The notes beneath the pieces are model-generated. The model saw nothing but the letters and a program-made list of their open reading frames with translations, made no database searches and was not told the DNA's origin. This document shows positions 1 to 9,927 of a stretch of 64,000 nucleotides of DNA, piece by piece (positions within the stretch are counted from its first letter, which is position 1; every line of letters starts with the position of its first letter). Made by a program: the position numbers and the translations under genes. The DNA is from Pseudomonadota bacterium (GTDB lineage: Bacteria; Pseudomonadota; Gammaproteobacteria; Xanthomonadales; Rhodanobacteraceae), in the NCBI GenBank assembly GCA_018240565.1, contig JAFEFO010000022.1, positions 1 to 64,000 on the forward strand, given 5' to 3'.

Positions 1-2653
1 CCGTCACCGTCGTCGCCGCCGTCGTCGCCGCCGTGCCCGTGTTCGTCACCGTGATCACGTAGTTGTACGCCGTGCCCACCGTCGCCGTCGCCGGTCCCGT
101 CTTGGCCACCGTCAGCTTCGGCGCGGTGACGGTCAGTGTCGCCGTGTTGCTCGGTGCACCGGTACCACCTTCCGTAGACGAAATGGCGCCTGTCGTGTTG
201 GCTGCCGTGCCCACGATGCCATCGGTCACGGCCACCGTGATCGTGCATGAGCCGCCCGCTGCGAGCGCACCGCCACTGAAACTGAGCGCGGTATCGCCGG
301 GATTGGGGGCGAAGGTGCCGCCGCACGTATTCGACACGCTCGCCGGATTCGCCACCGACATGCCGCCGGGGAACGGATCGCTGAACGCAACGCCGCTGAG
401 GCTTTGTGTCGGGTTCGGATTGTTGATGACCAGCGTCAGCGTCGAGGTGCCATTCACGCCGATGCTCGTCGGGGTGAAGGATTTCGTGATCGTCGGCGGT
501 GCAATGATGACCGTCGTGGCACTGCCGCAACTCGCCGTCGGCGTGCAGCCCGGTCCCGGTGCCGGCGGCGACCCGCCGCCGGTCGGGTCGACGGCGGCGT
601 AGTTGGTGACGCTGCCATAAGCCGTGGCAGTGGCGTTTATCGTGAACACGGCAGTGCCATTCGGCGCATTACCGGCAAGCGCCGGGCTCAGGGTCAGCGT
701 ACATGTCAGTGTCGCTCCCGGTGCACTTGGCAAACTGCCGCAGTTGACCGCACTCACCCCGGTACCCACCAAGACACTGCTGGCAATCACGCCGGCAGGC
801 AGGACATCGGTCACCGTCGCCGTGGTGCCAGTAGCCGCAGAGCTGCTATTGCCCAATCCGATCGTGTAAGCAAACGGCGTATTCAACGCGATCGATGCGG
901 GCGCGGATTTGGCCAATGTGATATTGCCGGCCGTGATCACCACCGTTGCAGGCGGAGGCGTTGCTGACTGATACGCCCACAGGTCCAGTGCCTTAGCATC
1001 GCCGAATCCGGCGGAGGCCGCGCAATCGGTGTTGGTGTTGCCATTGCTCGGCCAATATCGGTAGTAGCACGTACCAGTCCCCCCGTTGCAATTGGGCCCG
1101 GAGAACGTCTGTGCACTGGAGTCCTGGCCGAGCAACGAATAATTGGGCGTGGGCGGCACGGGCGGGTTGGCCGGACACAGCAAGCCGTTGGGCGTGCCGA
1201 TGTTCACGCCATCCCGGGTCGTGTAGCCGCGATCATCGTAGAAAACCGTGTGATCGCCGACTTGCGTGCCGTTGAGTTTGGTCAGTACCGGTCCGCCATT
1301 CTTGCTGCCCTCGTCGTCGACGATCGGAAAATGGATTTCGCTGTTGCGTCCGGTCACCTGGAAGTTGAAGGTGCCGACCGGAAACGCACTGCCATTGTTT
1401 GCCAAGCCGTTCCAGACCACCGAATTGCTGCCGTTCGGCGCAAGTCCGGTAAGTGTGGCATTGAGCGGATTGGCGGGATCGTAATCAATGCCGGCGCTGA
1501 TGACGATCTGGTACGTGGTGTTGTTGTTGGCAGTGAACGAGAACGTCCCGCCGCCACCGACATAGGTCTGGTTGCCCGTCTGCAACCCGTTGAACAAGAC
1601 ATTCGATACCGCCGGAACCGGCGGTGCAAGTGGAACGCCAAGCGCAGTGAGTACAGTATTAACTTGAGTGGCATTGGCGCCGCCGGGCGAAATATCGCTC
1701 AGGAACATCAGCGCTTGTGGCCCTTGCGCCGACAGTTCGGCCGGATACCCGGCACTGACTGTTTGATTGCTCCCACGAATATCCCTGTAGAGCGGCTGGC
1801 CGTTGTCGAGGAACCCGTACTGACTACCCCACAATCCGTACTGGTTGGGATCGAATCCTTTCATGTCCTGCTGATAGCGTGCGCCGTCCGGCGTCACGTA
1901 GTACAAGGAGTGATACACCGGTCGCGAGTTAGCGCCGGTAGTTGCTACCAGGGCATAGGTATAGACGCGTCCGTTGATGTCGGTAGTCGTCGTTGCGTTC
2001 GCGCGCACCTGCACTTCCCAGCCCCACACCGTCGTGCTGCCCAAGTGCTGCGTCGCGACCGAACCAGTTGCCCCGCTACCACCCGCACCAGCCACAGTGA
2101 ATCGCACACCATAGATGCCCGTGGACGGCGCCCGATAGGCACACGGCCGGTACCCGTTCGTCACTGTCACCGAATTGTCGGCACTGTTGGGGCCGGCGAG
2201 CTCGGCATTGCGCGAGGCGATGTACCCGGTATTGGCACCGCCATAACTGCCGCTAGGAACGGCTGGTGCAGTGCCGCTGCACGAAAAATTCGCCGTTCCG
2301 GGAATCGTTTCGTTTCCCGGCGTACCGAAGGTCTGCGGGTTGTAGACGAAAATGTCGGCGTTGGCGTTGGTGCTGCGATTGCTCGAGCCGAGCACGATGT
2401 ATTCGCCGGCATTGGCGTAGACGTAGATGAACTGACGTTGTACGACGACACCCGTATACTTGTTCGTCGTGCTGGCCAAGTCCATTTCGCCGCGGAAACC
2501 GGCAACGGGATATGAGGCCGGATAAAGTGTGCGACTGCCTTCGGCGAGCGCCGAGCCAGCACCGGCTGCCATGGCGACACATGCCAACAATGCAAGCCTG
2601 GACACGCGCATGACGCCGCACCCGAGTTGTGCGAAACGGGTCATTGAGTACAT
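1..2653 (-). CDS. Secreted DUF11-type repeat protein (3' end outside window)
   Basis: About 884 codons are visible, open to the window edge, so the C-terminus is missing. The start at 2653 follows a strong Shine-Dalgarno (AGGGGGAACC just before ATG); an in-frame ATG at 2644 is less well spaced. The N-terminus is a Sec signal peptide ending in ALA around residue 37. Residues ~40-560 are a large extracellular region I do not recognise, rich in Asn, Thr, Gly and Tyr. From ~578 on there are beta-sandwich repeats with the DUF11-like pattern: conserved starts such as 'TLAKS' (~580), 'ITKSF' (~721) and 'TVAKTG' (~848), each followed by Asn/Thr-rich strands. Such proteins are usually surface-exposed or secreted. 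The function is unknown; the C-terminal anchor cannot be seen. Confidence 0.85.
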   Translation of the reverse strand, partial: MYSMTRFAQLGCGVMRVSRLALLACVAMAAGAGSALAEGSRTLYPASYPVAGFRGEMDLASTTNKYTGVVVQRQFIYVYANAGEYIVLGSSNRSTNANADIFVYNPQTFGTPGNETIPGTANFSCSGTAPAVPSGSYGGANTGYIASRNAELAGPNSADNSVTVTNGYRPCAYRAPSTGIYGVRFTVAGAGGSGATGSVATQHLGSTTVWGWEVQVRANATTTTDINGRVYTYALVATTGANSRPVYHSLYYVTPDGARYQQDMKGFDPNQYGLWGSQYGFLDNGQPLYRDIRGSNQTVSAGYPAELSAQGPQALMFLSDISPGGANATQVNTVLTALGVPLAPPVPAVSNVLFNGLQTGNQTYVGGGGTFSFTANNNTTYQIVISAGIDYDPANPLNATLTGLAPNGSNSVVWNGLANNGSAFPVGTFNFQVTGRNSEIHFPIVDDEGSKNGGPVLTKLNGTQVGDHTVFYDDRGYTTRDGVNIGTPNGLLCPANPPVPPTPNYSLLGQDSSAQTFSGPNCNGGTGTCYYRYWPSNGNTNTDCAASAGFGDAKALDLWAYQSATPPPATVVITAGNITLAKSAPASIALNTPFAYTIGLGNSSSAATGTTATVTDVLPAGVIASSVLVGTGVSAVNCGSLPSAPGATLTCTLTLSPALAGNAPNGTAVFTINATATAYGSVTNYAAVDPTGGGSPPAPGPGCTPTASCGSATTVIIAPPTITKSFTPTSIGVNGTSTLTLVINNPNPTQSLSGVAFSDPFPGGMSVANPASVSNTCGGTFAPNPGDTALSFSGGALAAGGSCTITVAVTDGIVGTAANTTGAISSTEGGTGAPSNTATLTVTAPKLTVAKTGPATATVGTAYNYVITVTNTGTAATTAATTVT

Positions 2654-2724
2654 GGTTCCCCCTTCCCCTGAAACAAACGATTGCAAGAGTTTAGCTCGTC
2701 TTCCCGCAGTGCAGCAAGAACGCA

Positions 2725-4170
2725 CTACATCCGTACCGCGCGCCCGTAAATATCTTCAAGGCGCACGATGTCGTCCTCGCCGAAATAATCGCCGCACTGC
2801 ACTTCGATCAGATGAATGTCCGCATCTGTCGGATTCTCCAGCCGGTGCAGCGTTTCCATCGGGATGAAGGTCGATTCGTTGCGATGAAGCAGGAACTCGC
2901 GCTCACCGACGCGCACGCGGGCGGCGCCATCGACCACGGTCCAGTGTTCGCTGCGACGCGAATGTTTTTGCAGGCTCAATACACCGCCCGGCTTCACGGT
3001 CAGGCGCTTGACCTTGCAGTCGTCGCGATCTTCCAACACCGTGAAACTGCCCCAGGGTCGGTGCACGGTCTGGTGGAACACCGTCGCCGGATGCTTGACG
3101 GCACGCAGGCGCTCGACGACCTGCTTGACCTCCTGCGCGCGCTCGCGCTCGGCCACCAGCACGGCGTCGCCGGAATCGACGATGACGAGATTTTTCACAC
3201 CGACCGCCGCAACGAGGCGATTGCCGGATTGCACATAGCAATCGTTCGCGTCGATCAGGACCGCCTCGCCGCGCACGCGATTGCCGGCGGCGTCGGCAAC
3301 GCCGGCGTCGTCGAGTTCGCTGATCGCCTTCCACGAGCCGATGTCGTTCCAGTCGAACGTGGCCGGCACCACGGCCACTTTCGATGCGCGTTCCATCAAT
3401 GCGTAGTCGATGGAGATATCCGGCTGCGAGGCGAATGCGTCGCGATCGAACTCCAGCGGACTGTCGTGGTTGCGCGCGGTGGCAAAGCACGCTCGCGCGC
3501 TGGCCAGGACATCCGCGCAGTGTTCGGCCGCCGCCGCGAGTAAGTCATCGGCGCGAAAACAGAACATGCCGGAGTTCCACAGATACTCGCCACTGGATAG
3601 ATATTTTTCCGCCGTGGCGTGGTCGGGTTTTTCGACAAAGGCACCAACGCGATGCGCGCCGTCAGCAAGCGCATCGCCCTTGCGGATATAGCCGAATCCG
3701 GTTTCCGCCCGACTCGGCCGGATGCCAAACGTGACCAGCCAGCCGTCAGCCGCGAGTTTTGCCGCGCGCGCGACATCCGCGGCGAACGCGCCGACATCGG
3801 CAATCAGATGATCCGCGGGCAACACCAGTAGCGTCGAATCAGGACCTTGCCGTTGCTGCGCGTACAAGGCAGCGAGCAGGATCGCCGGCGCGGTGTTGCG
3901 GCCCGCAGGCTCGAGCAGGAACGGCAGCGCATCGACATTCGCCTGCGGATGGCGCGCGTATTCGTCGCGACTCAGGAAATAATAGTCGCGGCCGGTAACG
4001 GTGAGCACGGGTCCGCCTTCCGCCACGCGCAGGGCGCGATCGAGCGTCTTGTACAACAGCGATTGGCCATCCGCGAGCGCCATGAAGGGTTTGGGATACG
4101 CGCTGCGCGACACCGGCCACAACCGCGTGCCGGAGCCGCCGGAGAGGATGACGGGGACAAGTTGGCTCAT
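2725..4170 (-). CDS. manC: Mannose-1-phosphate guanylyltransferase / mannose-6-phosphate isomerase
   Basis: A bifunctional type II enzyme of 481 residues, the usual length for ManC/XanB. The N-terminal nucleotidyltransferase domain opens with GGSGTRLWPVSR (residues ~10-21) and has the FVEKPD motif near 180. The C-terminal cupin phosphomannose isomerase domain (from ~350) contains WGSFTVLE, KRLTVKPGG and the metal-site region around QKHSRRSEHW. It converts fructose-6-P to mannose-6-P and mannose-1-P plus GTP to GDP-mannose for exopolysaccharide or LPS. It is the last gene of the rml block, 9 bp after rmlD, so is probably co-transcribed. No phosphomannomutase gene is in the window. Confidence 0.95.
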   Translation of the reverse strand: MSQLVPVILSGGSGTRLWPVSRSAYPKPFMALADGQSLLYKTLDRALRVAEGGPVLTVTGRDYYFLSRDEYARHPQANVDALPFLLEPAGRNTAPAILLAALYAQQRQGPDSTLLVLPADHLIADVGAFAADVARAAKLAADGWLVTFGIRPSRAETGFGYIRKGDALADGAHRVGAFVEKPDHATAEKYLSSGEYLWNSGMFCFRADDLLAAAAEHCADVLASARACFATARNHDSPLEFDRDAFASQPDISIDYALMERASKVAVVPATFDWNDIGSWKAISELDDAGVADAAGNRVRGEAVLIDANDCYVQSGNRLVAAVGVKNLVIVDSGDAVLVAERERAQEVKQVVERLRAVKHPATVFHQTVHRPWGSFTVLEDRDDCKVKRLTVKPGGVLSLQKHSRRSEHWTVVDGAARVRVGEREFLLHRNESTFIPMETLHRLENPTDADIHLIEVQCGDYFGEDDIVRLEDIYGRAVRM

Positions 4171-4179
4171 GCCGCCATT

Positions 4180-5088
4180 TTAACCTGCGAGTTCGCCAAT
4201 CACGGCATCGAGTCCTTGCCGCCAATCCGGCAGATGCAATCCGAACGCGTCGTGGAACTTGCGCGTATTCAGCACCGAATACGCCGGCCGGCGTGCCGGC
4301 GTCGGGTATTCGACTGTGGAAATCGGCAGCAGCCGCGGCGTGCGCTCGATGAGTCCGGCCGCCTGAGCGCGCGCGAAGATGGCGCCGGCGAAATCGAACC
4401 AGGTGCAATCGCCGCCAGCAACAAGGTGATACGTGCCCTGCGCTTTGTCGCTCGAAGATCGCGCCAGCGCCAGTGCCAGTGCCGTGGCGTCGGCGATCAG
4501 GCGCGCGGACGTCGGCGCGCCGCGCTGGTCGTTGACCACGCGCAACGCGTCGCGCTCACGCGCCAGACGCAGCATCGTGCGCAGGAAGTTTTGCCCACGC
4601 GCGGCGTAGACCCACGCGGTGCGCAGGATCAGGTGATCGCAACCGGAAGCACGCAAGGCCTTCTCGCCAGCGAGCTTGCTCGCACCGTAAACGCCGAGCG
4701 GCGCGGTCGCGTCCGTTTCACTATATGGTCGCGTGCCGCGGCCGTCGAAAACATAGTCCGTGGAATAGTGCACGACCCGCGCCCTGTGCGCCGCCGCCCA
4801 TGCGCCGATCTCCAGCAACGCCTCGCCATTGATGCGTTGCGCGTGTTGCGGTTCGTCCTCGGCGCGATCCACCGCCGTGTAAGCGGCGGCGTTGACGATC
4901 ACATCGGCATTCGCGAATTCCAGCACCGCAGCCAGCGAATTGGCATTGTCGAGATCGGCGGACACGCATGGTGCGCCGCCGCGGAGCGTTCCATCGCGCG
5001 TCGCGCAGACCAGTTCACCCAGCGGCGCCAGCGATCTCACCAGCTCGAAGCCGACTTGCCCGTTCGCGCCGAGCAGCAGGATCTTCAC
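4180..5088 (-). CDS. rmlD: dTDP-4-dehydrorhamnose reductase
   Basis: 302 residues; the final NADPH-dependent step to dTDP-L-rhamnose. The Rossmann motif is LLLGANGQVGFEL near the N-terminus. The SDR catalytic YxxxK appears as YGASKLAGEKAL, and a VDRAEDE segment typical of RmlD is present. I chose the GTG start at 5088 because it begins directly before the Rossmann strand and overlaps the rmlC stop by 4 bp (GTGA), which implies translational coupling. The upstream extension of the open frame is only a shadow of rmlC. Confidence 0.93.
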   Translation of the reverse strand: MKILLLGANGQVGFELVRSLAPLGELVCATRDGTLRGGAPCVSADLDNANSLAAVLEFANADVIVNAAAYTAVDRAEDEPQHAQRINGEALLEIGAWAAAHRARVVHYSTDYVFDGRGTRPYSETDATAPLGVYGASKLAGEKALRASGCDHLILRTAWVYAARGQNFLRTMLRLARERDALRVVNDQRGAPTSARLIADATALALALARSSSDKAQGTYHLVAGGDCTWFDFAGAIFARAQAAGLIERTPRLLPISTVEYPTPARRPAYSVLNTRKFHDAFGLHLPDWRQGLDAVIGELAG

Positions 5089-5642
5089 TTCGTATACTTC
5101 GGCAGTTTGTCGTGTGGCACGTCGCGCAGAAACGGCGCCTTGGCATCCTTGTCCGACAAAAGCGGCGCGGCCAACGGCCAGTCGACGGCGATGTCGGCAT
5201 CGTTCCAGCGGATGCCGGCGTCGGCGGCGTGGTCGTACAGCGCCGTGCACTGGTAGCAGAACGTGGCGTGATCCGACACCACGGCAAAGCCGTGGGCGAA
5301 GCCTTCGGGGATCCAGAACTGGCGCTTGTTGTCGGCCGTGAGCATCGCCGCGGCCCAGCGCCCGAAGGTCGGCGAGCCGGCGCGGATATCCACGGCGACG
5401 TCGTAGACCTCGCCTTCGAGCACGCTCACCAGCTTGCCCTGCGGATTCGGCCACTGGTAGTGCAAGCCGCGCAGCACGCCATGCGCCGAGCGCGAGACGT
5501 TGCTCTGCACGAATCGCAAATCCAAACCGGCATTTTTATACTTTTGCGCATGGAAACTTTCATAGAAGAACCCGCGCGCATCGCCGTGCACCTGCGGCTC
5601 GATCACCACGCAGCCGGGCAGGATGGTCTCGATGATCTTCAT
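5085..5642 (-). CDS. rmlC: dTDP-4-dehydrorhamnose 3,5-epimerase
   Basis: A 185-residue cupin epimerase of normal family length. Typical stretches are [31 protein letters not shown] (with the catalytic His region) and [11 protein letters not shown]. It epimerises C3 and C5 of dTDP-4-keto-6-deoxyglucose. The ATG at 5642 overlaps the rmlA stop (ATGA) and its own stop overlaps the rmlD start, so rmlA-rmlC-rmlD is one coupled unit. Confidence 0.95.
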   Translation of the reverse strand: MKIIETILPGCVVIEPQVHGDARGFFYESFHAQKYKNAGLDLRFVQSNVSRSAHGVLRGLHYQWPNPQGKLVSVLEGEVYDVAVDIRAGSPTFGRWAAAMLTADNKRQFWIPEGFAHGFAVVSDHATFCYQCTALYDHAADAGIRWNDADIAVDWPLAAPLLSDKDAKAPFLRDVPHDKLPKYTK

Positions 5643-6529
5643 GCCACGGGACCCTGCTTGACCATCTGCTGCAGGTATTGGCCGTAGCCGTTCTTCGACA
5701 AGGGCTTGGCCAAGCGCAGCACCTGCTCGGCGTCGATCCAGCCATTCACGAACGCAATCTCCTCGGGGCAGCACACTTTCAGACCCTGTCGGTTTTCGAT
5801 CGTCTCGATGTAATTCGATGCCTCGACCAGCGACTCGTGCGTGCCGGTATCGAGCCAGGCGAAACCACGGCCGAGTTTTTCCAGCATCAGCGAGGAATCT
5901 TCCAGATAGCGTCGATTCAGATCGGTGATCTCCAGTTCGCCGCGCGGCGAAGGCTTCAGGTCCGCCGCGAAATCGCACACACGCTGATCGTAGAAATACA
6001 AACCCGTGACGGCATAGTTGGATTTGGGTTGTGCGGGTTTTTCTTCCAGTCCGATCACCTTGCCTGCCGCATCGAATTGCGCCACGCCGTAGCGTTCCGG
6101 ATCGCGTACCCAGTAGCCAAACACGGTGGCGCCATGCGTGCGCTGCGCCGCGCGGCGCAGCACGTCGGTCAGGCCATGACCATAGAAAATATTGTCGCCG
6201 AGGATCAGGCAACTCGGCTGGCCATTCACGAAATCACGGCCGATGACAAACGCCTGTGCCAGACCATCGGGCGAGGGCTGCACGGCATAATTGATGGAAA
6301 TGCCCCACTGCGAACCGTCGCCGAGCAACTGCTTGAACAGCGCCTGCTCGTGCGGCGTGTTGATGACCAGCACCTCGCGGATGCCGGCGAGCATCAGCAC
6401 CGACAGCGGGTAGTAGATCATCGGCTTGTCGTAGATCGGCAACAACTGCTTGCTGATCACTTGCGTGAGCGGATACAGGCGCGTGCCGGAGCCGCCCGCC
6501 AGGATGATGCCTTTGTTGATTTGTGACAT
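5639..6529 (-). CDS. rmlA: Glucose-1-phosphate thymidylyltransferase
   Basis: 296 residues, the first committed enzyme of dTDP-rhamnose synthesis (glucose-1-P + dTTP to dTDP-glucose). It shows [11 protein letters not shown] (residues ~12-22), the LLGDGSQWG and GDNIFYGHG motifs, and FEEKP-type [12 protein letters not shown]. The stop overlaps the rmlC start by 4 bp. The gap to rmlB contains a dispersed repeat, so this is the one place in the rml operon where genes are not adjoining. Confidence 0.96.
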   Translation of the reverse strand: MSQINKGIILAGGSGTRLYPLTQVISKQLLPIYDKPMIYYPLSVLMLAGIREVLVINTPHEQALFKQLLGDGSQWGISINYAVQPSPDGLAQAFVIGRDFVNGQPSCLILGDNIFYGHGLTDVLRRAAQRTHGATVFGYWVRDPERYGVAQFDAAGKVIGLEEKPAQPKSNYAVTGLYFYDQRVCDFAADLKPSPRGELEITDLNRRYLEDSSLMLEKLGRGFAWLDTGTHESLVEASNYIETIENRQGLKVCCPEEIAFVNGWIDAEQVLRLAKPLSKNGYGQYLQQMVKQGPVA

Positions 6530-6548
6530 TGTATACTTCCAAAGTATC

Positions 6549-6634
6549 CGTCATACCGGCATGGATTGCCGGTATCCAGACTGCATGGATGCCGTCCTTG
6601 GCATCTGGATTCCGGCAGTCCCTGCCGGAATGAC
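6549..6634. repeat. Dispersed palindromic repeat, copy 1 (between rmlB and rmlA)
   Basis: This 86-bp element begins CGTCATACCGGCATGG and ends CTGCCGGAATGAC, so its two ends are inverted copies of each other. Internal halves (CCGGCATGGATTGCCGG and TTCCGGCAGTCCCTGCCGG) each form small hairpins. Related copies lie at 38796-38905 and 58152-58278. All three are intergenic. It resembles REP/BIME-type elements, although I cannot name the family. Confidence 0.75.
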
Positions 6635-6645
6635 GATCAAAAATA

Positions 6646-7701
6646 TCACGCTACGCCCAAGCGCTCGCCGCGATAACTGCCATCAAGCACGCGCTGGCAC
6701 CACGGCTGGTTGCCGAGGTACCAGTCCACGGTCTTGGCGATGCCGCTTTCGAAGGACTCGGTTTGCCTCCAGCCGAGCTGGGACTTCAGCTTGCCCGCGT
6801 CGATCGCATAGCGACGGTCGTGGCCGGGGCGATCCTTGACGTAGGTGATCAGCGACTCGCGCTTGGCGCCATTCGCCATCGGCCGGCGCTCGTCGAGCAG
6901 CTTGCAGATCGTCTTCACCACGTGGATGTTCTCACGCTCGGCATCGCCGCCGATGTTGTAGACCTCGCCGGTGCGGCCGATGTCGAGCACGCGGCGAATG
7001 GCGCTGCAGTGGTCGCCGACGTACAGCCAGTCGCGCACATTGCGGCCATCTCCGTACACCGGCAATTTCTCGCCGACGAGAGCCTTGTGGATCATCAGCG
7101 GGATGAGTTTTTCCGGGAATTGATACGGCCCGTAATTGTTCGAGCAATTCGTGGTCAGGGTCGGCAGGCCGTAGGTGTGATGGAACGCGCGCACGAGGTG
7201 ATCCGACGCCGCCTTCGATGCCGAATACGGCGAGTTGGGCTGGTACGGCGATTCCTCGTGGAAACGTCCGACCGGTCCGAGCGAGCCGTAAACCTCGTCG
7301 GTGGAGACATGCAGGAAACGAAACCCGTCTTGCACGTCCAGCGACGCCGTACGCCAATAGGCCAACGCACATTCGAGCAGGGCCAGCGTTCCGACGACGT
7401 TCGTATTGACGAATTCCGCTGGGCCGTCAATGGAACGATCCACATGCGATTCGGCGGCGAAGTTCACGATCGCCGACGGCTGGTGTTCGGCGAGCAACTT
7501 CGCCACCAGCACGCGATCGCCGATGTCGCCCTGCACGAAAACATGATTCGGGTTCTCGCGCAGGCCGGCCAGCGTATCGAGGTTGCCGGCGTAGGTGAGC
7601 TTGTCCAGGTTCACCACGCGCACGCCGCCATCCGCCAGCAGACCGAGCACGAAATTGCCGCCGATGAAACCGGCGCCGCCGGTGACGAGAAGGGTTTTCA
7701 T
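6646..7701 (-). CDS. rmlB: dTDP-glucose 4,6-dehydratase
   Basis: 351 residues from the ATG at 7701, exactly the family norm. An upstream in-frame start would add an unsupported leader. The N-terminal NAD-binding motif is TGGAGFIGGNF. The STDEVYGSLG segment and catalytic YSASKAASDHLV are present, as are NNYGPYQFPEKLIP and GRNVRDWLYV. It forms dTDP-4-keto-6-deoxyglucose. First gene of the rmlB-A-C-D-manC block. Confidence 0.96.
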   Translation of the reverse strand: MKTLLVTGGAGFIGGNFVLGLLADGGVRVVNLDKLTYAGNLDTLAGLRENPNHVFVQGDIGDRVLVAKLLAEHQPSAIVNFAAESHVDRSIDGPAEFVNTNVVGTLALLECALAYWRTASLDVQDGFRFLHVSTDEVYGSLGPVGRFHEESPYQPNSPYSASKAASDHLVRAFHHTYGLPTLTTNCSNNYGPYQFPEKLIPLMIHKALVGEKLPVYGDGRNVRDWLYVGDHCSAIRRVLDIGRTGEVYNIGGDAERENIHVVKTICKLLDERRPMANGAKRESLITYVKDRPGHDRRYAIDAGKLKSQLGWRQTESFESGIAKTVDWYLGNQPWCQRVLDGSYRGERLGVA

Positions 7702-7770
7702 TCGCGCAATGCCCACGCCGCTTGGCCGCAAAGCGCCAATTCTACCCGATGCGGTGCGGGCCTTGCGGAA

Positions 7771-8226
7771 TCAGGGTTTGCGCGGCGTGGCCGGATGCAG
7801 GGCGGCTACATCGGCGGCGCTGATCGCGTCGTGATAGTCGTTGCCGAAGTGGCTGCGGACAAAGTTGACGACGGCGGCGATCTGCGCATCGGTGAGATCC
7901 ACATGCATCATCGCATCGAAACCCTGCAAATCCGGACGCGGACCGAATGACGGCATGTCGCGGCGACCCGCCAGCACGATCTCGGCAGCGAACGTGGCTG
8001 ACGCCAGGTTCGGATCGCCGGCCAGCGCCGGATAAGCTCCCGCACCCGTCGCACCGCGTGCATCGGGCATGTGGCAGCCCTGGCAGATGTGCCGAAAAAC
8101 CTGCTCGCCGTCGGCGTGCGCGAGCGCTTCCGGCGACAGCACCGCCGCGGCCTCGTGCGATTGTGCAAAAGCAGGCGCGACCGTAGACAGCCCAAGCCAA
8201 CCCACGCAACGGATCATGCGATTCAT
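7771..8226 (-). CDS. Small periplasmic class I cytochrome c
   Basis: 151 residues with a Sec signal peptide ending ...APAFA and one haem site, CQGCH (around residue 48). The downstream region keeps a Met ligand candidate (MPSFG) and the final helix (DAQIAAVVNFVRSHFGN) of single-haem alcohol/amine dehydrogenase-type cytochromes. The ATG at 8226 overlaps the stop of the amine oxidase by 4 bp (ATGA), so the two are coupled. I infer that it accepts electrons from that flavoenzyme. Confidence 0.85.
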   Translation of the reverse strand: MNRMIRCVGWLGLSTVAPAFAQSHEAAAVLSPEALAHADGEQVFRHICQGCHMPDARGATGAGAYPALAGDPNLASATFAAEIVLAGRRDMPSFGPRPDLQGFDAMMHVDLTDAQIAAVVNFVRSHFGNDYHDAISAADVAALHPATPRKP

Positions 8227-9830
8227 GGCTTGCCTCCCGCTACCGCGCGCCGATGCAGGCGACCGATCGCATCCAGCGCCGAGGTGACCGCTCCCTCCTG
8301 CCATGCCGGCAGATAGGACGCATGCTCGCCGGCCAGCGCAATGCGGCCGTCGATCTGGCACAGGTTGTCGTAATGCTTTGCGCGCAGTTCGTCCGACCAT
8401 TCGCCGAAGCAACCCATCGTCCAGGGCACGCGATGCCAGGCCACGGCGATGCCGTTCTCGAACTCCTTTTCGTATTGCGGGTGGATCTGGCTACCCTGGC
8501 GCACCGCTTCGCGCACGCGCTCGGCAGGACTCATCGCCGTGAACTGGAATGCGCTCGCGCCCCAGTTGTAGGCGCCGAGCAGCACGCCTTTGCCGCGATG
8601 GAAAAAATCCGTCGACGGATAGCTGATCTGGAAGATCGGCAGGTCGGTGTAGGTGATGCCGCCATAGATGCGCTCGTCTTCCTCCCAGAAGCGGCGCTTG
8701 AACTGCAGGCCGATCTTCACTGATGCCGCATAGGACACGGCGGAGATCGCATCCGCCATCGCACTGCCGACGTTCATCGGGATCTGGCCGAGGATCGACA
8801 GCGGAATCGTGCACAGGCACCAGTCCGCACGCGCTTGTCGTGCGGTGCCCGGATGTGCGGCGTCCTCGTAGTGGGCGGTAACGCCATGCTCGTCCTGCGC
8901 GATGCGCGTGACCTTGGCGTTGTAGCGGATCAGGTCGCCAAGCTCGCGCCCGAACGCCTCGCCGATGTGGCCCATGCCGCCGACGGGCTGGAACAACGTG
9001 GTCTGGAACTCGTAGACATCGCTGATCGGCAAGGCATGCCACAGCTGCGAATTCAGCACGTCCTTCGCGGACAGCGGCTGCGACAGCACCGGCCGGGCGC
9101 CGAGGCCGCCGCCGGGATCCTTGTCGTAGCCGCGCGTATCGCTGGTGCCGTCGTTGCGGGTGTAACGCAACTTGTCGTCGAGGAACCCCCATTCGCGCAA
9201 GGATTCGAGCAGCATCTCGCGATCGTGCTTGTCGAACTCCTTGTCGAGCGCGCCCTGCCCGACGACCTTGGCCAATTGTTCGGCGACCATGCCCTGGTAA
9301 TCGGCCTTGTAGCTGCGGTAGCGCTGCGGCTTGCCGCCGAACGCACCCGGGTTGTGCAGATAGGCGTTGTAATTGACCTGCACAAAAGGTTCCAGCGCGA
9401 CGCCAAGCACGCGGCAATAGTGCAACAGGTTTTCGTGGTGGTAGGGGATGCGCCACGGACCGGGATTGATGTACAGGCCCTTGTCGAACTCGCAGCGCTG
9501 ATGCGCGCCGCCGAGTTCGGTGTACTCATCGCCGCCGCGCAGCGTCCAGTTGCGCCCGCCGGGACGCGCGTTGTACTCGAGTACCTGCACGCGGTAACCG
9601 GCGTTGCGCAACTCGTACGCCGCCGTCAGGCCGGCAATGCCAGCGCCGAGGATCAGCACCGAGGCGCCGCGCGGCGCGCCGGAAAGATCGACCGGCCCCG
9701 TGTATTTCGACTCGCGCGTCACCCCGAGCGCGGTCATCGCGCGATACATCGCCGCGCCACCGGCGACGAGACCGATATGCCGCAATGCCTCTCGGCGACT
9801 GGGTGAGACCGGAACGTGCGTTTCCGACAT
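8223..9830 (-). CDS. FAD-dependent amine oxidase/dehydrogenase, Tat-exported
   Basis: 535 residues from the ATG at 9830, preceded by GGGAGGAG. The N-terminus has a twin-arginine signal (SRREALRHIG followed by a hydrophobic stretch). The FAD dinucleotide fold is at ~65-100 (LILGAGIAGLTAAYEL, then an acidic strand end, then RPGGRNWT). The C-terminal FAD contact region reads ALAGEHASYLPAWQEGAVTSAL. It belongs to the monoamine oxidase/L-amino acid oxidase superfamily, but the substrate cannot be told. Tat export plus a coupled periplasmic cytochrome c suggests a respiratory dehydrogenase rather than an H2O2-forming oxidase. Confidence 0.87.
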   Translation of the reverse strand: MSETHVPVSPSRREALRHIGLVAGGAAMYRAMTALGVTRESKYTGPVDLSGAPRGASVLILGAGIAGLTAAYELRNAGYRVQVLEYNARPGGRNWTLRGGDEYTELGGAHQRCEFDKGLYINPGPWRIPYHHENLLHYCRVLGVALEPFVQVNYNAYLHNPGAFGGKPQRYRSYKADYQGMVAEQLAKVVGQGALDKEFDKHDREMLLESLREWGFLDDKLRYTRNDGTSDTRGYDKDPGGGLGARPVLSQPLSAKDVLNSQLWHALPISDVYEFQTTLFQPVGGMGHIGEAFGRELGDLIRYNAKVTRIAQDEHGVTAHYEDAAHPGTARQARADWCLCTIPLSILGQIPMNVGSAMADAISAVSYAASVKIGLQFKRRFWEEDERIYGGITYTDLPIFQISYPSTDFFHRGKGVLLGAYNWGASAFQFTAMSPAERVREAVRQGSQIHPQYEKEFENGIAVAWHRVPWTMGCFGEWSDELRAKHYDNLCQIDGRIALAGEHASYLPAWQEGAVTSALDAIGRLHRRAVAGGKP

Positions 9831-9927
9831 GGCTCCTCCCTGCGCGCAGTCGAGCCCCCTCTCTGCGCGGTGCGAGCTTAATGGCAATGCGGACTGAACG
9901 CACGCGGCAGTGCGATTGATGCAATCG

